A DNA stretch of 64,000 bases. Source: Actinomadura rayongensis. GTDB taxonomy: Bacteria > Actinomycetota > Actinomycetes > Streptosporangiales > Streptosporangiaceae. The position numbers and the translations under genes are program-made. Position 1 is the first letter of the stretch, and each line of letters begins with the position of its first letter. Location: contig NZ_WUTW01000001.1 of NCBI RefSeq assembly GCF_009831215.1, positions 372,001 through 436,000 on the forward strand, read 5' to 3'. This document shows positions 29,169-37,162 of the stretch, in pieces. Below the pieces are notes generated by a model. It had not been told where the DNA came from, did no database searches, and saw only the letters and a program-made list of their open reading frames with translations.

Positions 29169-29897
29169 ATGGCGGCACAGGGAACTGAACGGCCCGACGG
29201 GTGGTACCTCAACGTCCTGCCCACGTTCCGGGTCGGCCGGGGGGCCGCGGAGCTGCGCCTGCCGACGGGACCGGCCGCGCTGCTCGTCGCCGTCGCGCTC
29301 GAGGCCGACGGCGTCGGCCGCCGTTCGCTCCAGCGCCGCCTGTGGCCGGGCCAGCCGCCGGAGGCCGCGGCGCGACGGCTGCGGCAGTTCCTCTGGCGCG
29401 TCCGGCGGGAGACCGGCGGCGGCCTGCTCGACGTCACCGCCGACAAGGTCGCCCTGGCCCCCGGCGTCTCGGTCGACCTGCACGCCGGGACGGAGCTGGC
29501 GCGGCGCGTCATCGCGGGCGAGTGGCCCGCGCCGGCGGACGCGGCCGTCCTGTCGGCCCGGCTCCTCGAAGACGGCCCGGACGACCCGGCGGTGCTCACC
29601 GCGCGCGAGCGCTGGGACCGGCGCCGGCTGCTGGCCCTGGAGCGTCTGGCCGAACACCGGCTGGAGCGGGGCGACCCGCTCGGCGCCCTCGATCTCGCCG
29701 GGGCCGCGGCCGAGATCGACGAGTTCGCCGAGGCCCCGCAGCGGATCATGGCGGCGGCCCATCTGGCGCGCAACGACGGGGCGAGCGCGCGGCGGCTCTA
29801 CCACCGGTACCGCCGGCGCGTCACGCACGAGCTGAGCGTCGAGCCCAGCCCGGCCTTCCGCGACCTCTTCCGGGAGCACAGCGTCGGAAGGAGATGA
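29169..29897 (+). CDS. SARP-type regulator with BTAD domain
   Basis: 242 residues from ATG 29169, with GGAGG seven bases upstream (ATG 29163 is too close to it). Residues about 15-95 form a winged-helix DNA-binding domain (LLVAVALEADGVGRRSLQRR, LWPGQPPEAAARRLRQFLWR), and about 100-240 a bacterial transcriptional activation domain of helical repeats (LTARERWDRRRLLALERLAE; HLARNDGASARRLYHRYRRR; LSVEPSPAF). Small SARPs control secondary-metabolite or exporter genes. It is transcribed with the ABC exporter and the following sigma factor. Confidence 0.82.
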   Translation: MAAQGTERPDGWYLNVLPTFRVGRGAAELRLPTGPAALLVAVALEADGVGRRSLQRRLWPGQPPEAAARRLRQFLWRVRRETGGGLLDVTADKVALAPGVSVDLHAGTELARRVIAGEWPAPADAAVLSARLLEDGPDDPAVLTARERWDRRRLLALERLAEHRLERGDPLGALDLAGAAAEIDEFAEAPQRIMAAAHLARNDGASARRLYHRYRRRVTHELSVEPSPAFRDLFREHSVGRR

Positions 29898-29907
29898 CGT
29901 CCGAACC

Positions 29908-30507
29908 GTGACCCACGTGTACGACCCGACCCCTATTGTCATGGATCATGACAAGCCACGGGGCCTGTGGCGGAACTCCTCCGGCGAGCGGGGGGCCGGC
30001 GCGTTGACGCGACCGGCGGTGCCGCCGTCCGCCCTGACCGAGCTCTACCGCGACCACCGGGTCGAGTTCGTCCGGATCGGCATGCTGCTGGTGGGCGACC
30101 GGGCCACGGCGGAGGACGTCCTGCACGACGTCTTCCTGCGGATGCAGCTGCGTCCGCCGCACCTCGCGGACGACACCAAGCTCCTGGCCTACGCGCGCGC
30201 GGCGATCCTCAACGGCTGCCGGATGGCCCTGCGCCGGCGCCGCCTGATCCGGCGGCTCAGCGAGCCGCACCGTCCGCCGGTGTGGTCGGCCGAGTCGGCC
30301 GTGATCCTCGACGAGGACCGCCGGACGGTGCTGCGCGCCCTGCACAGGCTGCCGCGCCGCCAGCGCGAGGCGCTGGTGCTGCGCTACTACCTGGAGCTGT
30401 CGGACCAGGAGTCGGCCGAGGCGATGGGCGTCAAGGCCGGGACCGTCCGGTCCACGGTGGCGCGGGCGCTGGCCGCGCTGGGCCGGGAACTCGGGGAGGA
30501 GGGCTGA
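29908..30507 (+). CDS. RNA polymerase sigma factor, ECF/SigE-like
   Basis: 199 residues from GTG 29908 (AAGGAG 14 bases upstream); ATG 29941 or TTG 30004 would give shorter, more typical lengths. Region 2: LTELYRDHRVEFVRIGMLLV, RATAEDVLHDVFLRM, KLLAYARAAILNGCR. Region 4: HRLPRRQREALVLRYYLELS, SAEAMGVKAGTVRSTVARAL. The following gene, overlapping by one base, encodes a membrane-anchored beta-propeller in the position of an anti-sigma factor. Confidence 0.9.
   Translation: MTHVYDPTPIVMDHDKPRGLWRNSSGERGAGALTRPAVPPSALTELYRDHRVEFVRIGMLLVGDRATAEDVLHDVFLRMQLRPPHLADDTKLLAYARAAILNGCRMALRRRRLIRRLSEPHRPPVWSAESAVILDEDRRTVLRALHRLPRRQREALVLRYYLELSDQESAEAMGVKAGTVRSTVARALAALGRELGEEG
29936..29954. promoter_or_regulatory. 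8-3-8 palindrome at the sigma-factor start
   Basis: TTGTCATGGATCATGACAA has perfect 8-bp arms around GAT and overlaps TATTGT (29934-29939), a possible -10. An operator here would control the ECF sigma gene and would imply translation starts downstream. Confidence 0.45.
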
Positions 30508-31628
30508 TGGCGGACCTGGAGGACCGGCTGCGCGACGCGCTGCGCGCGGCGGCGGCCACGGTCGACGAGCACGCCGGACGCCCGTTCCCGACGCCCGCCC
30601 GCCGCGCCGCGCCGGTCCGCCGCTGGACGCCGGTCGCCGCCGCGCTGGTCGTGCTGCTGATGGTGGGCGGAATCTTCATGGTCCGCCGGAACGACGACGA
30701 CCCGGTTCTGCCGCTCGCGCGCATGCCGGAGTTCGTGGTCCTGAGCACGCTGGCCGCCGACGGCACCGCGTCGGCCCTCGAAGCCCGGCGGACGGCGGAC
30801 GGGCGCCTGCTCGACCGGCGCGCCGCTCCGGAGGGGACGAAGTTCCGGAGCGTCGCGGTCGCCGGGAACGGACGCGTCGTCTTCGCCGCGGTCCAGACGG
30901 AGGGCGGACGCGGCTGCGGGTTCGAGATCGAGCGCTTCACGATCGGCCGATCCGGGCAGATCACCGGCGGCACGCCGGTCTCCAGGGGACGGATCGACGG
31001 TGAGATCGCGACGGAAGGCGGTCTCGCCGTCACTCCTGACGGCGCGCGAATCGCCTACAGCGCGCAACAGTGCGCCGGGGACGCGACGCGAGGCGTTCTC
31101 GGTGTAATCGAGACCAGTACGGCGGCACGCCGGGAGTCGGGTCCGGTGCAGGCTTCGCTCAGCTCGCTGTCGTGGACGCCGGACGGCCGGACGCTCGTGT
31201 ACGTGCGCACGGTGAACTCGCGCTCGTCGACCGTGCTGGTCGCGGACGTGGGAGCCTCCGGCGCGATCGGGACGGGCACGAAGATCCGGACCGTGCGGAA
31301 CGAGACCTTCGCGCTGCTGGCGGTGGTCACGCCGGACCGGCGGATCATCGTTCTGGACGGGCGGTTGGCCAAGCGGACCGAAACGTTCGCGCCCCAGGGC
31401 TCATCGAGGAGGCGCGACGCGGACAACAGCGTGCGGTTCCTCGACCTCAAGGGCCGTGAACTGGGCGCCCGTTCGGTGCGGGGCGTGGCGGGGTTCGACG
31501 TGCCGCTGCTGAAACTCGACGCGTCGGGCCGGTTCCTGCTGACGGCCGTCGGCGCGGTCGACCTGGCGGCGGAAGGGCCGGCGCATCGGATCGACGGGAG
31601 CGCGAACGACGTCGACGTCGCCTGGTGA
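30507..31628 (+). CDS. Membrane-anchored beta-propeller, possible anti-sigma partner
   Basis: 373 residues; ATG 30507 overlaps the sigma-factor TGA. A cytoplasmic N-terminus of about 45 residues (LEDRLRDALRAAAATVDEHA) precedes one membrane helix (WTPVAAALVVLLMVGGIFMV). The rest is extracytoplasmic with TolB/WD40-like blades (LAVTPDGARIAYSAQ; SLSWTPDGRTLVYVRTV; LLAVVTPDRRIIVLDG). No zinc-binding anti-sigma motif is visible in the short N-terminus, so anti-sigma activity rests on genomic position only. Confidence 0.75.
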   Translation: MADLEDRLRDALRAAAATVDEHAGRPFPTPARRAAPVRRWTPVAAALVVLLMVGGIFMVRRNDDDPVLPLARMPEFVVLSTLAADGTASALEARRTADGRLLDRRAAPEGTKFRSVAVAGNGRVVFAAVQTEGGRGCGFEIERFTIGRSGQITGGTPVSRGRIDGEIATEGGLAVTPDGARIAYSAQQCAGDATRGVLGVIETSTAARRESGPVQASLSSLSWTPDGRTLVYVRTVNSRSSTVLVADVGASGAIGTGTKIRTVRNETFALLAVVTPDRRIIVLDGRLAKRTETFAPQGSSRRRDADNSVRFLDLKGRELGARSVRGVAGFDVPLLKLDASGRFLLTAVGAVDLAAEGPAHRIDGSANDVDVAW

Positions 31629-31658
31629 CGGGCGGCGGGCTGAGCCCGGAGACGGGAA

Positions 31659-31689
31659 GACCCCGCCGCGCCGGGGGCGCGACGGGGTC
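31659..31689. terminator. Bidirectional terminator
   Basis: GACCCCGCCGCGCC and GGCGCGACGGGGTC pair with one mismatch around GGG, between two convergent genes. Confidence 0.7.
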
Positions 31690-31713
31690 GACAGGAGCCG
31701 GGAGCCGGAGGTC

Positions 31714-32145
31714 TCAGTAGAGCTTCTTCCAGGGGCCGGCGGTGAGGTGCCGGTCCGACACGCGGACGCCGACCTCGCGCACGTACAGGTGGCTGTTGTA
31801 GCCCTTGGTGTACGCGCCGCGGTACTGGCTGAACGTGCCGTCCGCCGGACGGTTGTACTTGTCCACGAAGAAGTAGACGACCGAGTCGGTCTTCTTGGCG
31901 TAGCCGGAGTTGTAGGTCCGGAACTGCACGCCCGGGGACCAGCCGTTCTTGCGCGAGTCCTGCAAGTACAGCTTGACGCTGTGGCCGGAGGACGTGTGGG
32001 TCCAGGTGCCGTACCCGCGGAGGGTGCCCCAGCCGTCCGCGGTCTGCCAGCTGTGGGCGGTGGCTGCGTCGGCCGGGCCCGCGACGGCCACCGAGGCGGC
32101 CAGGACGGCGCCGGCGGCGAGAGCAGCGGCAGCAATACGCCGCAT
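31714..32145 (-). CDS. Small secreted protein
   Basis: 143 residues from ATG 32145, with GGAGG five bases upstream. Signal peptide RRIAAAALAAGAVLAASVAV with an ADAATA cleavage region. The mature part is rich in aromatic residues and beta-prone (GYGTWTHTSSGHSVKLYLQD; NGWSPGVQFRTYN; DSVVYFFVDKYNR) with no Cys. No family recognised. Convergent with the sigma/beta-propeller operon; it lies at the other end of the module from the secreted protein at 25753-26097. Confidence 0.75.
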   Translation of the reverse strand: MRRIAAAALAAGAVLAASVAVAGPADAATAHSWQTADGWGTLRGYGTWTHTSSGHSVKLYLQDSRKNGWSPGVQFRTYNSGYAKKTDSVVYFFVDKYNRPADGTFSQYRGAYTKGYNSHLYVREVGVRVSDRHLTAGPWKKLY

Positions 32146-32201
32146 TCGTACCTCCATGCTCAATGATCTCGGAAATAAGCTCAGTTAACGTAGCAGGGGG
32201 C

Positions 32202-32222
32202 ACTGACGTTTCACTCGTCAGT
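32202..32222 (-). terminator. Hairpin at the histidine-kinase stop
   Basis: ACTGACG and CGTCAGT arms with a 7-base loop overlap the stop codon of the kinase gene. No T run on the minus strand; moderate terminator candidate. Confidence 0.4.
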
Positions 32223-34143
32223 TTTCGAGCGAAGCAAGCAACCGGCGCATCTCGGTCAGCGCGGCGCGGGCGTGGCCGGCGACGGCGGTGAGGGTCCGCG
32301 GCACGTCCGCGTCGTCGGTCAGGCCGGACTCGGCGGTGCTGACCAGGCGCGACGTGTGGTCCAGGACCGTTCCGCGCAGGCCGATCGCCACCCGGTGCCG
32401 TTCGGCGAGCGCCGCCTCCCCGGCGCGGGCGGCCATCAGCTCCAGCGCGCGGGATTCGAAGCGGTGGACGCGGAGCGCGACCGTCCGTCCCCACGCCCAG
32501 AACGGCAGCAGGAGCAGCAGCGCGCCGCCGCCGCCCGCGAGGACGCCGAACGTCAGGTCGCCGGCGTGGTGGTGCGGGTCGATCGCGATCGCGGTCGTCA
32601 GCCCGGCCGCCCACGGGACGGCGCCGAGGAAGGGCGCGGGCCAGGTGCGTCCGGCGGCGTACCGCGCGACGGCGTAGACGGCGACGAGCGACGCGGGCGA
32701 CCCGACGACGAGCACGGCGAACGCGGTCTGCGAGACGACCCCGGCCGTCGCCGTCCACAGCAGGTCCACGGCGGCGAGCGCCGCGAAGGCCCGCCACGGC
32801 GCGCGCCGCCGCCACCACAGCGGCAGCGCCCGCGCGACGAGCGCGACGACCGTCGCGGCCCGCGCGGCGACCGGCCAGCCGCCGGCCATCGGCTCGGGCG
32901 GGACGAACGACAGCAGCAGGGGCAGGACGGCGCAGAAGAAGACGGTCGTCCCGTCGACGACCTCGGGCCAGCCGGGGCCCCGGCGCGGCGCGGCGAGCGG
33001 GAGGTCGGCGCGGACGGCCCAGCCGCCGCCGGGCTCGGGTCCGGCGGTCAGCGTCCCGTCGACGCCCTCGGCGCGCTCGCGCATCCCGGCGATGCCGCGT
33101 CCGCCGCCGAGCCCGCCGCCGGTGCCGGAGCCGGTGGGCGCGGTGTTGGCGACGGCGATCCGCACCGCGCCGGACGCGTACCGAACCTCGACCGTCACCG
33201 ACGCGCCCGGCGCGTACCGCAGCGCGTTCGTCAGAGCCTCCTGGACGATCCGGTACGCGGCCGTGACGACCTCGGGCCGCACCCGCCGCGCCCGTCCCTC
33301 CAGCGTGAGGGCGACGGGCACGCCGAGCCGCGTCAGCCCGTGGCACAGCGGCGGCAGCAGCCGGTCCAGGCGGCCCTCGGCGGTGTCGGCGGCGACGAGG
33401 TCGACCAGGTGCGCGAGGGCGTCCTGGACGTCGCGGCCGGTGTCGGCGGCGGCGGTCAGCGCGGCGCGGGCGACGCCGGGGTCGGGCACGCGCGCGGCGG
33501 CGGCGCTGTGGACGGCGATGGCGCTCAGATGGTGCCCGGCGACGTCGTGCAGGTCCTGCGCGAGCCGCCGCCGCTCGGCCTCGGCCGCCGCGCGCCGCTC
33601 GGCGTCCCCGGCCGCGAGCCGTTCGGCGAGCGTGCGGCGGTGCGCGTGCCGCTGCCGCCGGAGCTGGCCGAGCGCGGTGACGACGAAGAGCTGGGTGCCG
33701 TTGAAGAACTCGGTGACGAGCGCGTCGCCGAGACCGGACCGGACGGGCAGGAACGACAGGAACACGACGGCCCAGGACGCGAGCGTGCTGACGACGGCGA
33801 CGCGCCCCGAGCGGCGGACGGCGACCGAGAACAGCGCGACGACCTCGGCGACCCCGCCGACCAGCACCTCCGCGTCGTGGATCGCGAGCGCGCACGCCCC
33901 GCCGACCGCCGTCGTCGCGGCGAGGACCCGCAGCGGCGCGACCCGCCGCCACACCAGCGCCGCCGCGCCCGCGAGCACGCCCGCCCAGACGAGGATCCAC
34001 TGGCGGCGGTCGAGCGGGTCGCCGAGGACGCCGTTGAACAGCAGCGTCCCGCCGAGCTGGCCGAGCGCGAGGACGGCGGGCACCGCGATGTCGGCGAGCC
34101 CGGGCCAGCGCGCCGCCCCGCCGGCGTCGGTCCCCGAGAGCAC
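32218..34143 (-). CDS. Duplicated sensor histidine kinase, degenerate second half
   Basis: 641 residues from GTG 34143 (TAAAGT 6 bases upstream, leaderless). First half: several membrane helices, HisKA_3 with His199 in RRRLAQDLHDVAGHHLS, and an HATPase_c domain (YRIVQEALTNALRYAPG near 295-312; GGGRGIAGMRERAEG near 350). Second half: another block of about five helices from about 395 (TTVFFCAVLPLLLSFVPP ... LLLLLPFWAWG) and a second dimerisation-like segment, AERHRVAIGLRGTVLDHTSR, in which the phosphoacceptor His is missing and no ATPase domain follows. There is no response regulator next door, so it is an orphan kinase. The second half may act as an intramolecular regulator. Confidence 0.85.
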   Translation of the reverse strand: MLSGTDAGGAARWPGLADIAVPAVLALGQLGGTLLFNGVLGDPLDRRQWILVWAGVLAGAAALVWRRVAPLRVLAATTAVGGACALAIHDAEVLVGGVAEVVALFSVAVRRSGRVAVVSTLASWAVVFLSFLPVRSGLGDALVTEFFNGTQLFVVTALGQLRRQRHAHRRTLAERLAAGDAERRAAAEAERRRLAQDLHDVAGHHLSAIAVHSAAAARVPDPGVARAALTAAADTGRDVQDALAHLVDLVAADTAEGRLDRLLPPLCHGLTRLGVPVALTLEGRARRVRPEVVTAAYRIVQEALTNALRYAPGASVTVEVRYASGAVRIAVANTAPTGSGTGGGLGGGRGIAGMRERAEGVDGTLTAGPEPGGGWAVRADLPLAAPRRGPGWPEVVDGTTVFFCAVLPLLLSFVPPEPMAGGWPVAARAATVVALVARALPLWWRRRAPWRAFAALAAVDLLWTATAGVVSQTAFAVLVVGSPASLVAVYAVARYAAGRTWPAPFLGAVPWAAGLTTAIAIDPHHHAGDLTFGVLAGGGGALLLLLPFWAWGRTVALRVHRFESRALELMAARAGEAALAERHRVAIGLRGTVLDHTSRLVSTAESGLTDDADVPRTLTAVAGHARAALTEMRRLLASLEN

Positions 34144-34149
34144 GCCCCG

Positions 34150-34155
34150 ACTTTA
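34150..34155 (-). promoter_or_regulatory. -10 element TAAAGT, leaderless start
   Basis: TAAAGT on the minus strand, 6 bases before GTG 34143 of the histidine-kinase gene. Confidence 0.5.
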
Positions 34156-34214
34156 CGCGGACGCCCGCACCGGTTCGGCGGCACGGACGGTGCTCCGGGT
34201 GGAACCATGCGTAC

Positions 34215-35210
34215 ATGCGCGCGCTCGCCGGGAGCCTCGCCGCCGCGGCGGTCCTCGCGACCGCCCTCGCGCTGCTGCCCGCCGCGCCGGACGGCACGCC
34301 GGGGGACCGGATCCCGGCCTACGACGTGGTGCTGACGGTGCGGAACGACGGCGTCGTCCACGTCCACGAGACGATCACCTACGACTTCGGCGGGGACGAG
34401 CGCGGCATCGTCCGGCGCGTCCGGTACCGGGAGGGCCGCCGGGTCTACGGCGTCCGGGACGTCCGGACCAGTTCCTCTACGGGCGCGCCCGCCCGCGCGC
34501 GCGTGCGGACGCTGCCGCACGACGTCCGGATCGCCGTCGGCGGCGACGGACCGGCCGTGCGCGGCCGTCAGGCGTACGTCATCGAGTACGACCTGACGGG
34601 CCTGCTCACGCCCCGCGCCGACCGCGCCGAACTCGTCTGGGACGCCCTCGGCGCCTCCTGGGACGTCCCGGTGGACGAGGCGGCGGTGCGGATCGCCGCC
34701 CCCGCGCGGTTCCGGGCGGGCTGCCGCGCCGGGGACCCGCCCGTCACCCGGTGCGTGCGCCGCCGCGACGGCCCGTTCGCCCTGATCTTCAGCCAGCGCG
34801 ACCTCGCCCCGCACGAGGGGATGCTGATCAAGGCCCGGCTGCCGAAGGGCGCGGTCGCGGCGCCGCCGCCCCGGTACGCCCCGCCGCGCTGGCGCGGAAG
34901 CTGGACCGGCGTCGCCGCGCTCGTCCTCGCCCTCGCCGCGCTGCCGTGGACGCTGCGCAACCCGCCCGTCCGGCGGAGCGCGGCGCCCGTCCTCGCCGGG
35001 CTCGGGCTGGCGCTGGTCGCCGGGGACCTCGGGACGGCCGCCGTCCGCGACGGGCTCTGGGCCGTCTCGGCGGGGGACGCCACGCCGACCGGAGCGGCGC
35101 TCCTCGCCCTCGCCGCCGGGGCCGCCGTCGCCGGGACGCCACGCCGGTCGGGCGAGAGGCATAGAGTTGTCCGGGTGCGCCCGATCGGGCGCCGTGGACC
35201 GCGCGGCTGA
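34215..35210 (+). CDS. DUF2207-like membrane protein
   Basis: 331 residues. Signal peptide (LAGSLAAAAVLATALALLP), then the DUF2207 N-terminal fold: VVLTVRNDGVVHVHETITYD, FGGDERGIVRRVRYREG, LIFSQRDLAPHEGMLIKARL. Two or three C-terminal membrane helices (SWTGVAALVLALAALPWTL; APVLAGLGLALVAGDLG; TGAALLALAAGAAVAG). Function of the family is not established. Divergent from the histidine kinase with about 70 bases between them. Its end contains the wecA promoter. Confidence 0.75.
   Translation: MRALAGSLAAAAVLATALALLPAAPDGTPGDRIPAYDVVLTVRNDGVVHVHETITYDFGGDERGIVRRVRYREGRRVYGVRDVRTSSSTGAPARARVRTLPHDVRIAVGGDGPAVRGRQAYVIEYDLTGLLTPRADRAELVWDALGASWDVPVDEAAVRIAAPARFRAGCRAGDPPVTRCVRRRDGPFALIFSQRDLAPHEGMLIKARLPKGAVAAPPPRYAPPRWRGSWTGVAALVLALAALPWTLRNPPVRRSAAPVLAGLGLALVAGDLGTAAVRDGLWAVSAGDATPTGAALLALAAGAAVAGTPRRSGERHRVVRVRPIGRRGPRG
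35162..35177 (+). promoter_or_regulatory. wecA promoter -10 with leaderless mini-ORF
   Basis: TAGAGT (35162-35167) is followed after 7 bases by a GTG (35175) that opens an 11-codon frame (VRPIGRRGPRG) ending at 35210, 14 bases before wecA. It is in the same frame as the DUF2207 gene, so it would be an internal leaderless leader peptide. Confidence 0.4.
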
Positions 35211-35224
35211 GGAAGGGAGGGGCG

Positions 35225-36382
35225 GTGCGCGAGTACCTGCTCACGATCCTCGTGGCCGCGCTCGTCGCCTACCTGCTCACGCCCGCCGTCCGCCGGTTCG
35301 CGGTCTGGTTCGGCGCGCAGGCCGCCCCGCGCGACCGCGACGTCCACGTCATCCCGACGCCCCGGCTCGGCGGCCTCGCGATGTTCGGCGGGATGGCGGC
35401 GGCGCTGATCGTCGCGACCGGCCTGCCGGAGATGCGCAAGGTGCTCGCGGGCGGGGACGTCAACGTCGGCAAGGCGCTGCTGCTGTCGGGCGGGCTGATC
35501 GTGCTCGTGGGCATCGCCGACGACCGCTGGGGCGTGGACCCGCTGACGAAGTTCGCCGGGCAGGTCGCCGCCGCCGGGATCTTCATCATGCAGGGCATCC
35601 AGCTCTACGTGATCCCGCTGCCGAACGGCGAGGCGCTGTCGCTGCCGCCGACCTACGGCGTCCCGCTGACGGTCCTGATCGTCGTCGCGACGATCAACGC
35701 GGTGAACTTCATCGACGGCCTGGACGGCCTCGCGGCGGGCACGGTCGGCATCGCCGCGACGGCCCTGTTCTTCTACGCCTACCTGCTCACCAAGACCAAC
35801 GGGCTGACGACCCTGACCGGCGCGACGCTCACCGCCGCCGTCCTCGTCGGAATGTGCGCCGGATTCCTGCCGCACAACTTCAACCCGGCGCGCATCTTCA
35901 TGGGCGACACGGGCTCGATGCTGATCGGGCTGCTGCTGAGCGCGTCCACGATCCTGCTCACCGGGCAGTTCGATCCGGCGATCCTCGGCTACTACTCCCT
36001 TTTCCCCTTCTGGGTGCCTTTGCTGCTGGTCCCGGCGGTGGCGGCCGTTCCGTTCCTGGACATGCTGCTCGCCGTGTGGCGCCGCACCAATGACGGGCGC
36101 TCGCCCTTCTCGCCCGATAAGCGGCACCTGCACCACCGCCTTCTCGAACTGGGCCATTCGCATCGGCGCGCCGTTCTCATCATGTATTTCTGGGTCGGCC
36201 TGCTCGCCGCCGGACTGGTCGCGCTCGCGCTGACGAACCGGCAGGTGATCGTGATCTCGGTCACCGTGGCCGTGGCCGTCGCCGGGGTCGTGCTCATGCT
36301 CGGGATGCCGCGCCGCGCCGCCCGCCGGGCCGCCGCGCGCGAGGCGGCGGGGCCCGCCGAGCGTCCCCGCGAGTCCGTCTGA
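35225..36382 (+). CDS. wecA: Undecaprenyl-phosphate GlcNAc-1-phosphate transferase
   Basis: 385 residues; transfers GlcNAc-1-phosphate (or a related sugar phosphate) from UDP-sugar to polyprenyl phosphate, starting cell-wall linkage or teichoic-type polymers. About eleven membrane helices. MraY/WecA motifs: GIADDRWGVDPLTKFAGQ, NAVNFIDGLDGLAAGT, RIFMGDTGSMLIG, and the cytoplasmic HLHHRLLELGHSH loop. GTG 35225 follows AAGGGAGG. Position immediately upstream of the ATP synthase operon is conserved in actinobacteria. Confidence 0.94.
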   Translation: MREYLLTILVAALVAYLLTPAVRRFAVWFGAQAAPRDRDVHVIPTPRLGGLAMFGGMAAALIVATGLPEMRKVLAGGDVNVGKALLLSGGLIVLVGIADDRWGVDPLTKFAGQVAAAGIFIMQGIQLYVIPLPNGEALSLPPTYGVPLTVLIVVATINAVNFIDGLDGLAAGTVGIAATALFFYAYLLTKTNGLTTLTGATLTAAVLVGMCAGFLPHNFNPARIFMGDTGSMLIGLLLSASTILLTGQFDPAILGYYSLFPFWVPLLLVPAVAAVPFLDMLLAVWRRTNDGRSPFSPDKRHLHHRLLELGHSHRRAVLIMYFWVGLLAAGLVALALTNRQVIVISVTVAVAVAGVVLMLGMPRRAARRAAAREAAGPAERPRESV

Positions 36383-36646
36383 TCCGCACGGGCACCCCCG
36401 GATCCCACCCGTTCCTACCGCCGGGTAACATGAACTCGGGTTGTCAAGCGTCCGCCCGCCCCTGCGCTCCGTTCCCGGTCTTTCGGCCTCTGACCTGGGC
36501 TAGAGTCCCTTTGTGCACAGGTGAACGACCGCAACGTTAGCGAGTCGTTAACCCGTTACATCTAGGGTAATTGTGGACGTTCCGGACGCTTGTGATACCT
36601 TTCACGAACAAGAGACGACCACTGACCGTGACCAGCCGGAGCCCTC
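36383..36646 (+). promoter_or_regulatory. ATP synthase operon promoter region
   Basis: 264 bases without a gene. TAGAGT (36501-36506) and TAGGGT (36563-36568) are -10 candidates. TGTGA-N6-TCACG (36591-36606) is a near-consensus CRP/FNR-type dyad located downstream of both. Confidence 0.5.
36591..36606. promoter_or_regulatory. CRP-like site
   Basis: TGTGATACCTTTCACG matches TGTGA-N6-TCACA at 9 of 10 defined bases with exact spacing, 41 bases before the first atp gene. Confidence 0.5.
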
Positions 36647-37072
36647 ATGCAATCTTCCGACGCCCGGATTCTCCGCGGCGCCGCGATTCCCTCCGCGCTC
36701 GCCGGAGTGGCCGCCGTCGCGGCGGGCCTGCTCCTCGGCGGGACGAAGGGAGCGCTGGGTGCCGCCGTCGGCGCGGTCGTCGTGCTCGTCTTCTTCTCGA
36801 TCAGCGTGGTCGCGGTGAGTTACGCGTCCAAGATCTCCCCGCAGGCGATCTTCGCCGCCGCCGTCTTCAGCTACATCGTCAAGATCTTCGCGATGTTCGC
36901 CGTCGTCGCCCTGCTCCAGGACGTCACCGTCTGGGACACCGAGGCGTTCGGCTGGTCGGTCATCGCGCTCACGCTCGTCTGGATCGGCGCGGAACTGCGC
37001 GCGACCGGACGCGCCAAGACGCTCTACGTGGAACCCGCAGGGGCCGCGGACGCCGGTGACCGGGGCCCGTGA
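36647..37072 (+). CDS. atpI: ATP synthase subunit I-like protein
   Basis: 141 residues with four predicted helices (AIPSALAGVAAVAAGLLLGG; LGAAVGAVVVLVFFSISVVA; IFAAAVFSYIVKIFAMFAVV; WSVIALTLVWIGAELRATG). ATP synthase I chain family, thought to help assemble the c ring or carry Mg. ATG 36647 has GGAG upstream. First gene of the atp operon. Confidence 0.8.
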   Translation: MQSSDARILRGAAIPSALAGVAAVAAGLLLGGTKGALGAAVGAVVVLVFFSISVVAVSYASKISPQAIFAAAVFSYIVKIFAMFAVVALLQDVTVWDTEAFGWSVIALTLVWIGAELRATGRAKTLYVEPAGAADAGDRGP

Positions 37073-37162
37073 TGAAACCCGCGGGACACCGCCCCCACGG
37101 TGGCCGGAAAGCGCCGCCGGCCGCGGACCACACCGATATGACCACCAGGGAGTTGGGCTGCT

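Noticed and set aside
31055..34297. Very long open frames antisense or in other frames to real genes, also at 17.1-20.3, 26.5-29.8 and 55.8-58.0 kb
   Set aside because: High-GC sequence gives long stop-free shadow frames; these are low-complexity Arg/Ala/Gly/Pro translations without domain features.
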